Source of the DNA: Thermohalobaculum sediminis
GTDB taxonomy: Bacteria; Pseudomonadota; Alphaproteobacteria; Rhodobacterales; Rhodobacteraceae
DNA length: 64,000 bases
Assembly: GCF_023487995.1 (NCBI RefSeq)
Contig: NZ_JAMFKN010000006.1
Span: forward strand, 186,001-250,000
Reading direction: 5' to 3'
Shown here: in pieces, positions 1-12,942 of the stretch
Numbering within the stretch: the stretch's first letter is position 1
Layout of the letters: every line of letters begins with the position of its first letter
Notes under the pieces: model-generated
What the model was told of the DNA's origin: nothing
The model's database searches: none
What the model saw: the letters and a program-made list of their open reading frames with translations, nothing else
Made by a program: the position numbers and the translations under genes

Positions 1-806
1 CCGGCGTCGGGCGCAACCTGCAGGACCACCTCGAACTCTACATCCAGCAGGCCGCAAGCTTGCCGATCACGCTCTACCGCTACTGGAACCTGATCGGCAA
101 AGCCTATGTGGGCGCGCGCTGGCTGTTCACCCGGACGGGGCCGGGAGCGTCCAACCAGTTCGAGGCGGCGGGTTTCGTGCGCTCGCGCGCCGGCGTCGAT
201 TACCCCGACATCCAGTTCCATTTCCTGCCGATCGCGGTGCGCTACGACGGCAAGGCGGCGTCCGAGGGGCACGGCTTCCAGGCGCATGTGGGGCCGATGC
301 GCTCGGCCTCGCGCGGCGCCGTGACGCTGCGCTCGGCCGACCCGCGCGAGGCGCCGCGGATCTTCTTCAACTACATGTCCGATCCGCAGGACTGGGCCGA
401 CTTCCGGCACTGCATCCGGCTCACGCGCGAGATCTTCGCCGCCCCCGCCTTCGACGGCTTCCGCGGGCACGAGATCCAGCCGGGCGCGGAGGTGCGGACC
501 GACGACGACCTCGACGCATTCATCCGCGCCCATGTCGAGAGCGCCTATCACCCATGCGGCACCTGCCGCATCGGGCGGGCCGACGACACGATGGCGGTGG
601 TGGACCCTCAGGCGCGCGTGATAGGGGTCGAGCGGCTGCGCGTCGCCGACAGCTCGATCTTTCCCCGGATCACCAATGGAAACCTCAATGCCCCTTCGAT
701 CATGGTGGGCGAGAAGGTGGCGGACATGGTTCTGGACAAGCCGCCGCTGCCGCGGGACAACCGGGCGCCGTGGATCAATCCGCGATGGGAGGTCTCGGAC
801 CGCTGA
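1..806 (+). CDS. betA: Choline dehydrogenase-like GMC oxidoreductase, 3' part
   Basis: Partial gene: the reading frame is already open at base 3, so the N-terminal FAD-binding part lies outside the window. The visible 267 residues begin with the GMC signature GRNLQDH and run through the C-terminal substrate domain, ending with [10 protein letters not shown] (active-site His) and [18 protein letters not shown], the second active-site region typical of BetA. The family oxidises choline to betaine aldehyde with FAD and passes electrons to the membrane chain; glycine betaine is then an osmolyte or carbon source. The BetA assignment rests on the C-terminal motifs; other alcohol-oxidising GMC enzymes are possible. 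It converges on the BLUF gene with only three bases between the two stop codons. Confidence 0.85.
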   Translation, partial: GVGRNLQDHLELYIQQAASLPITLYRYWNLIGKAYVGARWLFTRTGPGASNQFEAAGFVRSRAGVDYPDIQFHFLPIAVRYDGKAASEGHGFQAHVGPMRSASRGAVTLRSADPREAPRIFFNYMSDPQDWADFRHCIRLTREIFAAPAFDGFRGHEIQPGAEVRTDDDLDAFIRAHVESAYHPCGTCRIGRADDTMAVVDPQARVIGVERLRVADSSIFPRITNGNLNAPSIMVGEKVADMVLDKPPLPRDNRAPWINPRWEVSDR

Positions 807-809
807 GCC

Positions 810-1247
810 TCAGACACCGCCCGCCGCCATCAGGCGCACGTCATGGCGCCCGAGGCTGAGATCGTTCAGGAACCGCACCAGCGCGGGGGCGTCCCTGCTT
901 CCAGCGCTGCGCGCGATATTGGCGCGGACCACGCGGGGCAGCAGACCGCCGCCCTCGCTGCCGTCGTGCAGCCCCATGGCCCAGCCGCCGAACATCCGTT
1001 TCTCGGCCGGGGCCTCGTCCAGCATGCGCACGTTCTCGTGCCGCCCGTCGCGACGAATTCCGGCATAGATCTCGTCCACGTCCTCGGGCATGCCCTCGAG
1101 CACTTGCAGGAAGGTGTCGTCGTCGTAATAGAGGAACCCCGTCACCCCGCACTGCGAATTTCGCTCGAGCGCGGTGCGCGCGATGGCGTTCATTTCCGGG
1201 TGATCGGCCGAGATCAGACTTCGGCTGATGTAGAGCAAACGTTTCAG
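810..1247 (-). CDS. BLUF-domain blue-light sensor
   Basis: Short BLUF protein (sensor of blue light using FAD) with little beyond the photosensory domain. Counting from the likely first residue, the flavin-site Tyr (Y6 in LKRLLYIS), Asn (N30 in ERNSQCGVTG) and Gln (Q48 in FLQVLEG) fall at exactly the spacing of Tyr8/Asn32/Gln50 in the cyanobacterial PixD/Slr1694 type. About 50 residues of C-terminal helices follow, as in short BLUF proteins that act through protein partners. No ATG or GTG lies near the domain start. I place the start at a CTG (1247-1245) after a G-rich stretch; the only other in-frame initiator is a TTG at 1373, which would add an unusual Arg-rich leader. It lies downstream of the propionate regulator in the same direction; no partner is evident. 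Confidence 0.8.
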   Translation of the reverse strand: MKRLLYISRSLISADHPEMNAIARTALERNSQCGVTGFLYYDDDTFLQVLEGMPEDVDEIYAGIRRDGRHENVRMLDEAPAEKRMFGGWAMGLHDGSEGGGLLPRVVRANIARSAGSRDAPALVRFLNDLSLGRHDVRLMAAGGV

Positions 1248-1382
1248 CGTGGCCCCCCGCTGCTGGAATTCCGGTCTCGCGCCGCATCGCGGACCGGCGC
1301 GCCCAGCAACTAACTTGCAGGTGCGCGAGGTTTCCGAAAGGGACTTTTCCGGCCAGCGGGACGGAATTATCAACCGGCGCGC

Positions 1383-2786
1383 TCAGCGGCGGATCGCGTA
1401 GGGCAGCACGTCGCGGGCGTTGCGGTCGATCAGCAGGCGCTTCTCGACGGGTGGCACGGACCGCTGGTGGCAGGCGCGCCGCTCGCAGATGCGGCAGCTG
1501 ATGCCGATCGGCTCGTAGGCGGCGGCGTTCGCGGTGTCGAGGTCGTCGGCATAGACAAGCTGGTCCGCATATTTCACCTCGCAGCCCAGCCCGATCGCAT
1601 AGCGCCGCGTGGGCGCGCGGTAATGCCCGCCCGGCTTGATGACATCCGTGGCGAGGCACAGGTAGCGCACGCCGTCCGGCGTCTCGGCCAGCTGGCGCAG
1701 GATGCGGCCCGGCGTCTCGAAGGCGCGATGCACGTTCCAGAGCGGGCAGGCGCCGCCGAAACGGGCGAATTGCAAGGGCGTCGAGGAGTGGCGCTTGGTG
1801 ATCGTGCCCGCCTGGTCGACGCGCACGAAGAAGAACGGGACCCCTCGCGCGCCTGGGCGCTGCAGGGTCGAGAGCCGGTGTCCCACCTGTTCCAGCGAGC
1901 AGCCGAAGCGCCCGGCCAGCGCCTCGAGATCGTGGCGCAGGGCGCGCGCGGCCTCGAGGAAGGCTCCATAGGGCAGGATGGCTGCGCCCGCGAAGTAGTT
2001 GGCGATGCCGATCCGGGCGATGGCGCGCGCCTCCTCGGACCGGAAGCGGGCGAGGTCGAGCGTGGCCTCGATCAGGCCCGCATGGGCGATCAGCGCCACC
2101 TGGTGGGCGAACTGGAAGGCCTGCGTCGCCGGCGGCTGGTCGGGCGAGAGCCGCAGCACGCGCGCGCCCTCGTCATAGCGGCGGATCATGCCGGGCTCGA
2201 AGCGGGTCGCGATGCCGTGGCGCGCCCTCAGCCATTCGGCCCCGGCCGCCACCTTGTCTCGCCCCTCGAACCCCGCGGTGCGGGCGAACTGCTCGGCCGC
2301 GCGGTCCACCGCATCAAGGTAGTTGTCGACATAGTGGAAGAAGTCGCGCACCTCCTCCCACGGCAGGGGCGAGAGGCCCGATTCCGGTCGCTCCAGCGCC
2401 TCGTCGAGGCTTGCGAGCCGCTCCTGCGCGCGGGTGTAGGCGCGATGCAGCGCCAGGAACGAATGCGCCATCCCCGGCGCGCTGGTGGCGAGGATCTGAA
2501 GCTCTGCCCGGCTGGGTGGGTCGGGGAACACCGGGTCGGCCATCGCCTCGCGCAGGTCGGCCATCAGCCGGTCGCCCTCGTCCATCGAGAAGACCGAGAC
2601 ATCGATACCGAACTTCTCGGCCAGACCCTGCACCACGTCGCGGCTGACGGGGCGGTGGTTGTTCTCCATCTGGTTTAGGTAGGAGGTCGAGACGCCGAGG
2701 CTGCGACCGAGTGCCGCCTGCGTCATGCCGAGGCCCCGGCGGATCTCGCCAAGCCGCGCGCCTGCAAAGGTTTTTCGGGCGGTCAT
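1383..2786 (-). CDS. pccR: PccR-type short-chain fatty acyl-CoA regulator (XRE/ScfR family)
   Basis: DNA-binding regulator of about 467 residues. An XRE helix-turn-helix occupies residues ~8-65 ([20 protein letters not shown]), a long central IrrE/DUF2083-type region follows, and the C-terminus carries the ScfR cysteine motif [16 protein letters not shown]. This is the family of Rhodobacter sphaeroides PccR and actinobacterial RamB, which sense acyl-CoA thioesters and control propionyl-CoA carboxylase or glyoxylate-cycle genes. Divergence from pccB supports the same job. Two ATGs lie six bases apart; AAGGA sits seven bases before the inner one (2786), which I chose. Repeated TTCGCA octamers in the divergent promoter are the likely binding site. 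Confidence 0.9.
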   Translation of the reverse strand: MTARKTFAGARLGEIRRGLGMTQAALGRSLGVSTSYLNQMENNHRPVSRDVVQGLAEKFGIDVSVFSMDEGDRLMADLREAMADPVFPDPPSRAELQILATSAPGMAHSFLALHRAYTRAQERLASLDEALERPESGLSPLPWEEVRDFFHYVDNYLDAVDRAAEQFARTAGFEGRDKVAAGAEWLRARHGIATRFEPGMIRRYDEGARVLRLSPDQPPATQAFQFAHQVALIAHAGLIEATLDLARFRSEEARAIARIGIANYFAGAAILPYGAFLEAARALRHDLEALAGRFGCSLEQVGHRLSTLQRPGARGVPFFFVRVDQAGTITKRHSSTPLQFARFGGACPLWNVHRAFETPGRILRQLAETPDGVRYLCLATDVIKPGGHYRAPTRRYAIGLGCEVKYADQLVYADDLDTANAAAYEPIGISCRICERRACHQRSVPPVEKRLLIDRNARDVLPYAIRR

Positions 2787-2815
2787 GTGCATTTCCTTTG
2801 CGGGGCGGGTCAGGG

Positions 2816-2864
2816 TTTACGCAGTTTCGCAAAAGATGTTCGCATTTTCTATGGATTTCGCAAT
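2816..2864. promoter_or_regulatory. Candidate PccR operator between pccR and pccB
   Basis: The divergent intergenic region contains TTCGCAAA (2826-2833), TTCGCATT (2839-2846) and TTCGCAAT (2857-2864), with a weaker TTTACGCA just before them (2816-2823). The strong copies start 13 and 18 bases apart and lie in an AT-rich island of otherwise GC-rich DNA. As I recall, the R. sphaeroides PccR site is a pair of TTTGCAAA boxes separated by four bases; the copies here resemble that box but the spacing differs. Assignment to PccR is inference from position and similarity. Confidence 0.5.
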
Positions 2865-2915
2865 TCCGTCACGGCATCCCCGCGCAATGGCCCAGGCCTA
2901 AGGGAGAGAAAAGAG

Positions 2916-4448
2916 ATGAAGGACATCCTCGCCGAGCTCGAGACCCGCCGTGCCGAAGCCCGCCTCGGCGGTGGACGGACGCGGATCGAGGCGCAGCACG
3001 CCAAGGGCAAGCTCACGGCGCGCGAACGTATCGAGCTTCTGCTCGACGAGGGGTCCTTCGAGGAATTCGACATGTTCGTCGCCCATCGCTGCACCGATTT
3101 CGGTATGGGCGAGGTCAAGTATCCCGGCGACGGCGTGGTGACCGGCTGGGGCACCGTGAACGGGCGGCAGGTCTATGTGTTTAGCCAGGATTTCACCGTC
3201 TTCGGCGGCTCGCTGTCGGAAACGCACGCCCAGAAGATCTGCAAGATCATGGACATGGCGATGCGGAACGGCGCCCCGGTGATCGGGCTCAACGATTCGG
3301 GCGGCGCGCGCATCCAGGAGGGGGTGGCGTCGCTCGCGGGCTATGCCGATGTGTTCCAGCGCAACATCATGGCCTCGGGCGTCGTGCCGCAGATCAGCGT
3401 GATCATGGGGCCCTGCGCGGGCGGCGCGGTCTACAGCCCTGCGATGACCGATTTCATCTTCATGGTGCGCGACTCGAGCTACATGTTCGTGACCGGCCCT
3501 GACGTGGTGAAGACCGTCACCAACGAGATCGTCACGGCCGAGGAACTGGGCGGCGCCAAGACCCACACGACGAAATCCTCGGTCGCCGACGGCGCCTTCG
3601 AGAACGATGTCGAGGCGCTGGCCGAGATCCGTCGGCTTGTCGATTTCCTGCCCCTCTCGAACCGCGAGAAGCCGCCGGTTCGGCCCTTCTTCGACGACCC
3701 CGCGCGCGTCGAGGACAGCCTCGACAGCCTGGTGCCCGAGAACCCCAACCAGCCCTACGACATGCACGAGCTGATCCGGAAGGTGGCGGACGAGGGGGAT
3801 TTCTTCGAGATCCAGAAGGATTACGCCCGGAACATCCTGACTGGCTTCATCCGCCTCGAAGGCCAGACCGTGGGCGTGGTGGCAAACCAGCCGATGGTGC
3901 TGGCGGGCTGCCTCGACATCGACAGCTCGCGCAAGGCCGCGCGCTTCGTGCGCTTTTGCGACTGCTTCTCGATCCCGATCCTGACCTTCGTCGATGTGCC
4001 GGGCTTCCTGCCGGGCACCGGGCAGGAATATGGCGGCGTCATCAAGCATGGCGCGAAGCTTCTGTTCGCCTATGGCGAGGCGACGGTGCCGAAGGTCACC
4101 GTCATCACCCGCAAGGCCTATGGCGGGGCCTATGACGTCATGGCCTCGAAGCACCTGCGCGGCGACATCAACTATGCCTGGCCCACCGCCGAGATCGCGG
4201 TGATGGGGGCGAAGGGCGCGGTCGAGATCCTCTACCGCTCGGAACTCGGCGACCGCGAGAAGATCGCCGGGCGCACAAAAGACTACGAGGACCGCTTCGC
4301 CAACCCCTTCGTCGCGGCCGAGAAGGGCTTCATCGACGAGGTGATCATGCCCCATTCCACGCGGCGCCGCGTGGCGCGCGCCTTCGCCGCCCTGCGCGGC
4401 AAGGTGCTCGAGAACCCGTGGAAGAAGCACGACAACATTCCGCTGTGA
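2916..4448 (+). CDS. pccB: Propionyl-CoA carboxylase beta chain (carboxyltransferase)
   Basis: 510 residues, the standard PccB length. The carboxyltransferase subunit moves the carboxyl group from biotin to propionyl-CoA, giving (S)-methylmalonyl-CoA. Recognisable segments include [14 protein letters not shown] in the N-terminal half (acyl-CoA/biotin oxyanion region), [16 protein letters not shown], and in the C-terminal half [15 protein letters not shown] and [15 protein letters not shown], with the usual ending [11 protein letters not shown]. The ATG is preceded by AGGGAGAGAAAAGAG. It is first of a co-directional series (ridA, small membrane protein, pccA, mutase) and divergent from its likely regulator. 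Confidence 0.96.
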   Translation: MKDILAELETRRAEARLGGGRTRIEAQHAKGKLTARERIELLLDEGSFEEFDMFVAHRCTDFGMGEVKYPGDGVVTGWGTVNGRQVYVFSQDFTVFGGSLSETHAQKICKIMDMAMRNGAPVIGLNDSGGARIQEGVASLAGYADVFQRNIMASGVVPQISVIMGPCAGGAVYSPAMTDFIFMVRDSSYMFVTGPDVVKTVTNEIVTAEELGGAKTHTTKSSVADGAFENDVEALAEIRRLVDFLPLSNREKPPVRPFFDDPARVEDSLDSLVPENPNQPYDMHELIRKVADEGDFFEIQKDYARNILTGFIRLEGQTVGVVANQPMVLAGCLDIDSSRKAARFVRFCDCFSIPILTFVDVPGFLPGTGQEYGGVIKHGAKLLFAYGEATVPKVTVITRKAYGGAYDVMASKHLRGDINYAWPTAEIAVMGAKGAVEILYRSELGDREKIAGRTKDYEDRFANPFVAAEKGFIDEVIMPHSTRRRVARAFAALRGKVLENPWKKHDNIPL

Positions 4449-4456
4449 GGCCCGGC

Positions 4457-4867
4457 ATGAGCGATCCCCTCTTCCACATGATCGCGGGCGGCCCCCGCCC
4501 GGTCGCGCCCTTCTCGCACGCCGTCGAGGCCGATGGCTGGGTGTTCCTTACCGGCCAGATGCCGACCGACCCGGCCGTGCCCGACGCAGCCCTTCCGGAC
4601 GGCATCGAGGCGCAGACCCGGCGGGTGATGGAGAACCTGCGGCTCATCCTCGCGGGCGTGGGGCTCGACTTGAGCCACGTGATCCAGTGCCGCTGCTTTC
4701 TGACCGAGTTCGAGCGCGACTACGCCGCGTTCAACGAGACCTATCAGGGCTACTTCCCGCCCGACCGGCGCCCGGCGCGCACCACCGTGGGGGTGACGGC
4801 GCTGGCCGTGGGCGCGCTGGTCGAGATCGACATGATCGCCCGCCGCCCGATGGGGGAGGGGGCCTGA
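4457..4867 (+). CDS. RidA/YjgF/YER057c-family enamine/imine deaminase
   Basis: A 136-residue member of the RidA family, small trimeric enzymes that hydrolyse reactive enamines and imines arising from PLP enzymes. The family core is visible: FLTGQMPTDP near residue 30, a central helix with RRVMENLRLILAGVGLDLSHV, and RPARTTVGVTAL, whose Arg corresponds to the substrate-carboxylate Arg of RidA, followed by VEIDMIA. The ATG chosen starts nine bases after the pccB stop; an earlier in-frame start inside pccB would add an unconserved leader. Its place between pccB and pccA is unusual and suggests co-expression with propionate metabolism. Whether it is a true RidA or another subgroup cannot be told. 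Confidence 0.85.
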   Translation: MSDPLFHMIAGGPRPVAPFSHAVEADGWVFLTGQMPTDPAVPDAALPDGIEAQTRRVMENLRLILAGVGLDLSHVIQCRCFLTEFERDYAAFNETYQGYFPPDRRPARTTVGVTALAVGALVEIDMIARRPMGEGA

Positions 4868-4951
4868 TGGCGTCGCCGTGCGGCATCGCGCTTGAAGCCG
4901 GGGGATGGCATCCCACATGGAACATGTGGAGTTCCGCCCCGGAGGGCTACC

Positions 4952-5218
4952 ATGACGCCCGACAGCCGTCAGAAGTATCGCCAGGACCCCTACTGGCTGG
5001 TGAAGTACGTCGCGGTCTCGGCCGCGGACGGGGTGGCGGCCGGGTGGGTGTTCCTGCTGATCCTGCTCACGATGGATATCGGCGGCCTCGGCAGCCTGGT
5101 GCATGGAGCGGCGCAGGGCGTGACGGCGCTGTTCATCCTGCTCGCGTCCTTCGCGGTGACCTTCGGTTTCGTCGGCATCGCCTGGCGGGTGATGGTGATG
5201 CTGCCGGACGAGAAATAG
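4952..5218 (+). CDS. Small two-helix membrane protein
   Basis: An 88-residue protein with a charged N-terminus (MTPDSRQKYRQDPYWLVKY) and two hydrophobic segments at about residues 20-42 and 57-80, ending in charged LPDEK. GGAGGG lies 5-10 bases before the ATG. I do not recognise the family. It is co-directional with and sits between ridA and pccA; small membrane proteins of this kind inside pcc loci of Rhodobacterales are annotated as hypothetical. No catalytic motif is visible. A structural or assembly role is possible but nothing in the sequence shows it. Confidence 0.7.
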   Translation: MTPDSRQKYRQDPYWLVKYVAVSAADGVAAGWVFLLILLTMDIGGLGSLVHGAAQGVTALFILLASFAVTFGFVGIAWRVMVMLPDEK

Positions 5219-5393
5219 GCCCGGCACTCCTGCCGAAGCAGCCAGCCGCCCCGCGCGGGGCGATGCGGGCGATACCCAGTGACATCAAGATCGGAGCGCG
5301 GCGGCTCGTATCGGGCGCGGCGGCGGCTTGCGTCCGGGGCGGGCAGGGCCGCCGCGCGCGCATCACAGGCAAGACCGAGAGAACGAGGGGCGC

Positions 5394-7391
<1,998 letters not shown>

Positions 7392-7434
7392 GCGGACGCG
7401 CTGCCGGCAAGGCGGTGACCGCGGGAGGATGACG

Positions 7435-9579
<2,145 letters not shown>

Positions 9580-9584
9580 GTGTG

Positions 9585-10514
9585 ATGCGGATTGCGATCA
9601 TCGGCGCGGGCGGCGTGGGCGGCATGCTGGCCGCGCGGCTGGGGGCGGCGGGGCACGAGGTCTCGCTGCTGGCGCGAGGCGGCCATCTCGCGGCGATCCG
9701 CGAGGCGGGGCTGAAGCTGGTCACGCCGGGTGACGAGGTCGTGCTGCATCCGGCGATCGCAACCGACCGCGGCGCGGACCTGCCCGCGGCCGATCTGGTC
9801 ATCGTGGCGGTCAAGGCCCAGGACCTCGACGGCGCGATCGAGCAGATGGCGGGCGCGATGGCGGGAGGTGCGCTGGCGCTGCCTTTCCTCAACGGCGTCG
9901 AGGCGACGGACCGGCTTCAGGCGCGCTTTGGGGCGGGGCGCGTGCTGATCGGCATCGCCCGGATCTCGGCCTTCATCGAGGCGCCGGGGGTGGTGCGGCA
10001 GGTCACGCCGGGCGCGACCTATACCATCGGCACGGCGGGCGGGCGGCAGGACGACCCGGGCGTGGCCGAGATCCGCGCGGCCTTCCACGCGGCGGGCATC
10101 ACCGTGCCGGAAAGCACCGATGTGCGGATCGACCTGTGGACCAAGTTCGCGGCGCTCTCGGCCTTCTCGGGCGTGACGGCTGGGGCGCGCTGCGACGCGG
10201 CGACGCTCAGGGCCACGCCCGCGCTCGAGTTGCTTTACCTGCGGCTGGCGCGCGAGGTGCTGGCGCTGGGGCGGGCCGAGGGGGTGGCGCTGCCCGACGA
10301 CCTGCCGCAGCGGATGCTGGATTTCGCCCGCGGCCTGCCGGGCGAGATGCGCGCCTCGCTCGCGCATGATCTCGAGGCCGGCAAGCGGCTCGAGATCGAC
10401 TGGCTCGCGGGCGCGGTGCCTCGGCTGGGGGCGCGCCACGGGCTGGCGGCGCCCGCGTCCGAGACCGTTGCTGCCATTCTGGCGCCATGGAAGGACGGTG
10501 CCGGACGGAAATGA
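9585..10514 (+). CDS. 2-dehydropantoate 2-reductase-family protein (ApbA/PanE)
   Basis: 309 residues. The N-terminal Rossmann fold starts at once with MRIAIIGAGGVGGMLAARLG (NADPH loop residues 7-12), and the C-terminal helical domain contains the PanE-type DLWTKFAAL and a conserved Lys/Asn/Glu pattern including EIDWLAGAVPRLG. PanE reduces ketopantoate to pantoate in CoA synthesis, but this family has many paralogues acting on other 2-oxoacids. Given its place right behind the mutase, the substrate is uncertain. GGAG lies eight bases before the ATG; a GTG at 9576 overlapping the mutase stop is an alternative start. Likely translationally linked to the mutase. Confidence 0.85.
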   Translation: MRIAIIGAGGVGGMLAARLGAAGHEVSLLARGGHLAAIREAGLKLVTPGDEVVLHPAIATDRGADLPAADLVIVAVKAQDLDGAIEQMAGAMAGGALALPFLNGVEATDRLQARFGAGRVLIGIARISAFIEAPGVVRQVTPGATYTIGTAGGRQDDPGVAEIRAAFHAAGITVPESTDVRIDLWTKFAALSAFSGVTAGARCDAATLRATPALELLYLRLAREVLALGRAEGVALPDDLPQRMLDFARGLPGEMRASLAHDLEAGKRLEIDWLAGAVPRLGARHGLAAPASETVAAILAPWKDGAGRK

Positions 10515-10616
10515 GAACGCAAGATGCTTGCGCGCCAGATGCTGGCAGCGCGAGTGTCGAGGACATAAAGGCGGGCACGGGATTTCACCGACCGCCGCGG
10601 GGAGGGCGACGCAACC

Positions 10617-12899
10617 ATGGACAAGACCACCGAGGACGCGCTGCGCGAGGCGGCGCTGCGCTATCACGAGACGCCCGAACCCGGAAAGCTGGCGATCCGC
10701 GTCACCAAGCCGATGGCGACGCAGCGCGACCTGAGCCTCGCCTACAGCCCGGGCGTGGCGGAAGCCTGCCTGCGCATCCGCGACGAACCCGACGACGCCT
10801 ATCGCTACACCGGCAAGGGCAACCGCGTGGCCGTGATCTCGAACGGCACCGCGGTGCTGGGGCTCGGCAATATCGGCGCCGCGGCCTCGAAGCCGGTGAT
10901 GGAGGGCAAGGTCGCCCTGTTCAAGAAGTTCGCCAACATCGACGGCTTCGACATCGAGGTGAACGAGTCTGACCCGGTGAAGCTGGCCGAGATCGTCATC
11001 GCGCTCGAGCCCACCTTCGGGGCCGTGAACCTCGAGGACATCAAGGCGCCCGAATGCTTCGTGGTCGAGCGGCTCTGCAAGGAGCGCATGGGCATCCCGG
11101 TGTTCCACGACGACCAGCATGGCACCGCCATCGTGGTGGCAGCGGCCGCGATCAACGCGCTGCAGATCGCGGGCAAGACCTTCGGCGACGCCAAGATCGT
11201 CTCGACCGGCGGGGGGGCGGCAGGGATCGCCTGCCTCAACCTCTTGTGCGACCTCGGCGTCAAGCGCGAGAACATCTGGCTCTATGACATCGGCGGCCTG
11301 TGCCACCTCGGGCGCGACGACCTCGACGACACCAAGCGCTCCTACGCCCGGCCGACCGACGACAAGACGCTGGCCGAGGCGCTGGCGGGCGCGGACATGT
11401 TCCTCGGCCTCTCGGCGCCCGGCCTGCTCACCGGCGAGATGATCGCGCCGATGGCCAAGAACCCGATCATCTTCGCGCTGGCGAACCCCAGGCCCGAGAT
11501 CTTCCCCGACGAGGCGAGGGACGCGCGGGCCGACGCGATCGTCGCCACCGGGCGGTCGGATTATCCGAACCAGGTCAACAACGTTCTGTGCTTCCCCTTC
11601 ATCTTCCGCGGCGCGCTGGACGTGGGCGCGACCCAGATCAACGAGGAGATGAAGATCGCCTGCGCCCATGCCATCGCCGACCTCGCCCGCCAGACCTCGT
11701 CGGCCGAGGCCGCGGCGGTCTACCGGGGCGAGCGGATGGTGTTCGGGCGCGACTACCTGATCCCCAAGCCGTTCGACCCGCGCCTCTTGGGCCAGATCGC
11801 CGCCGCCGTGGCCAAGGCCGCGACCGAGACGGGCGTGGCGCGCCGCCCGCTGCCCGACCCCGAGGCCTATCGCGCGAAGCTCGACGGCTCGGTGTTCCGC
11901 TCGACCATGCTGATGAAGCCGGTGTTCGAGGCAGCCCGCTCGTCGTCGCGCCGGCTGGTCTTCGCCGAAGGCGAGGACGAGCGAGTGCTGCGCGCCGCGC
12001 AGTCGGTGGTACAGGAGGGCGTCGACCGCCCGATCCTGATCGGCCGCCCCGACGTCATGGCCGCGCGCATCGAGCGCGAGGGGCTGGCGATCCGCCCGGG
12101 CAAGGATTTCGAGATCTGCGACCCGAACAACGACCCGCGCTATCGCGACTACTGGCAGACCTATCACGCGCTGATGGAGCGGCGCGGCGTGACTCCCGAG
12201 CTCGCGCGCACGATCATCCGCACCAACACCACGGCCATCGCCGCCGTGATGGTCCATCGCGGCGATGCCGACAGCCTGATCTGTGGCACCTTCGGGCAGT
12301 ATCTTTGGCACCTGCGCTACGTGGCCCAGGTCCTGTCGGGCGGGCCCGAGAAGCTCAGGCCGGTGGGCGCGCTGAGCCCGGTGATCCTCGAGCAGGGCGT
12401 GATCTTCATCGCCGACAGCCAGGTGAACCACGAGCCCACCGCCGAGCAGGTGGCCGAAACCGCGATCGGCGCGGCGCGGCACATCAAGCGCTTCGGCATC
12501 GTGCCGAAGGTCGCGCTGCTGAGCCATTCCGTGTTCGGCAGCCTCGACACCGACTCGGCGCGAAAGATGCGCCGCGCGCTCGAGATCCTCGACGAGCGCG
12601 AGGTCGATTTCGAGTATGAGGGCGAGATGCATGCCGACCACGCGCTGGACGCCGACCTGCGGGCGCGGATCTTCCCCAACTCGCGGCTGACCGGGCAGGC
12701 CAACTGCCTGATCTTTGCCAATGTCGATGCCGCCTCGGGCTCGCGCAACATCCTCAAGCAGCTCACCGGCGGGCTCGAGGTGGGGCCGATCCTGATGGGG
12801 ATGGGGAACAAGGCGCATATCGTCAGCCCCTCGGTCACGCCGCGGGGCTTGCTGAACATCGCGGCATTGGCGGGGACGCCGGTGCAGCACTACGCCTGA
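10617..12899 (+). CDS. maeB: NADP-dependent malic enzyme with phosphotransacetylase-like tail
   Basis: 760 residues, the long MaeB form. The malic enzyme part (about 1-430) shows [22 protein letters not shown], and [12 protein letters not shown] followed by [15 protein letters not shown] (cofactor loop). The C-terminal 320 residues resemble phosphate acetyltransferase ([21 protein letters not shown]-like [19 protein letters not shown] end) and in this family act as an allosteric acetyl-CoA-sensing domain. It decarboxylates malate to pyruvate with NADPH formation, a sensible exit for the C4 acids from propionate oxidation. GGAGGG precedes the ATG. Spacing to prpE is only 43 bases. Confidence 0.95.
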   Translation: MDKTTEDALREAALRYHETPEPGKLAIRVTKPMATQRDLSLAYSPGVAEACLRIRDEPDDAYRYTGKGNRVAVISNGTAVLGLGNIGAAASKPVMEGKVALFKKFANIDGFDIEVNESDPVKLAEIVIALEPTFGAVNLEDIKAPECFVVERLCKERMGIPVFHDDQHGTAIVVAAAAINALQIAGKTFGDAKIVSTGGGAAGIACLNLLCDLGVKRENIWLYDIGGLCHLGRDDLDDTKRSYARPTDDKTLAEALAGADMFLGLSAPGLLTGEMIAPMAKNPIIFALANPRPEIFPDEARDARADAIVATGRSDYPNQVNNVLCFPFIFRGALDVGATQINEEMKIACAHAIADLARQTSSAEAAAVYRGERMVFGRDYLIPKPFDPRLLGQIAAAVAKAATETGVARRPLPDPEAYRAKLDGSVFRSTMLMKPVFEAARSSSRRLVFAEGEDERVLRAAQSVVQEGVDRPILIGRPDVMAARIEREGLAIRPGKDFEICDPNNDPRYRDYWQTYHALMERRGVTPELARTIIRTNTTAIAAVMVHRGDADSLICGTFGQYLWHLRYVAQVLSGGPEKLRPVGALSPVILEQGVIFIADSQVNHEPTAEQVAETAIGAARHIKRFGIVPKVALLSHSVFGSLDTDSARKMRRALEILDEREVDFEYEGEMHADHALDADLRARIFPNSRLTGQANCLIFANVDAASGSRNILKQLTGGLEVGPILMGMGNKAHIVSPSVTPRGLLNIAALAGTPVQHYA

Positions 12900-12942
12900 G
12901 GGCGCGCGAGGGCGCGCATCCGCGAGGATCGGGAGGACTGGA

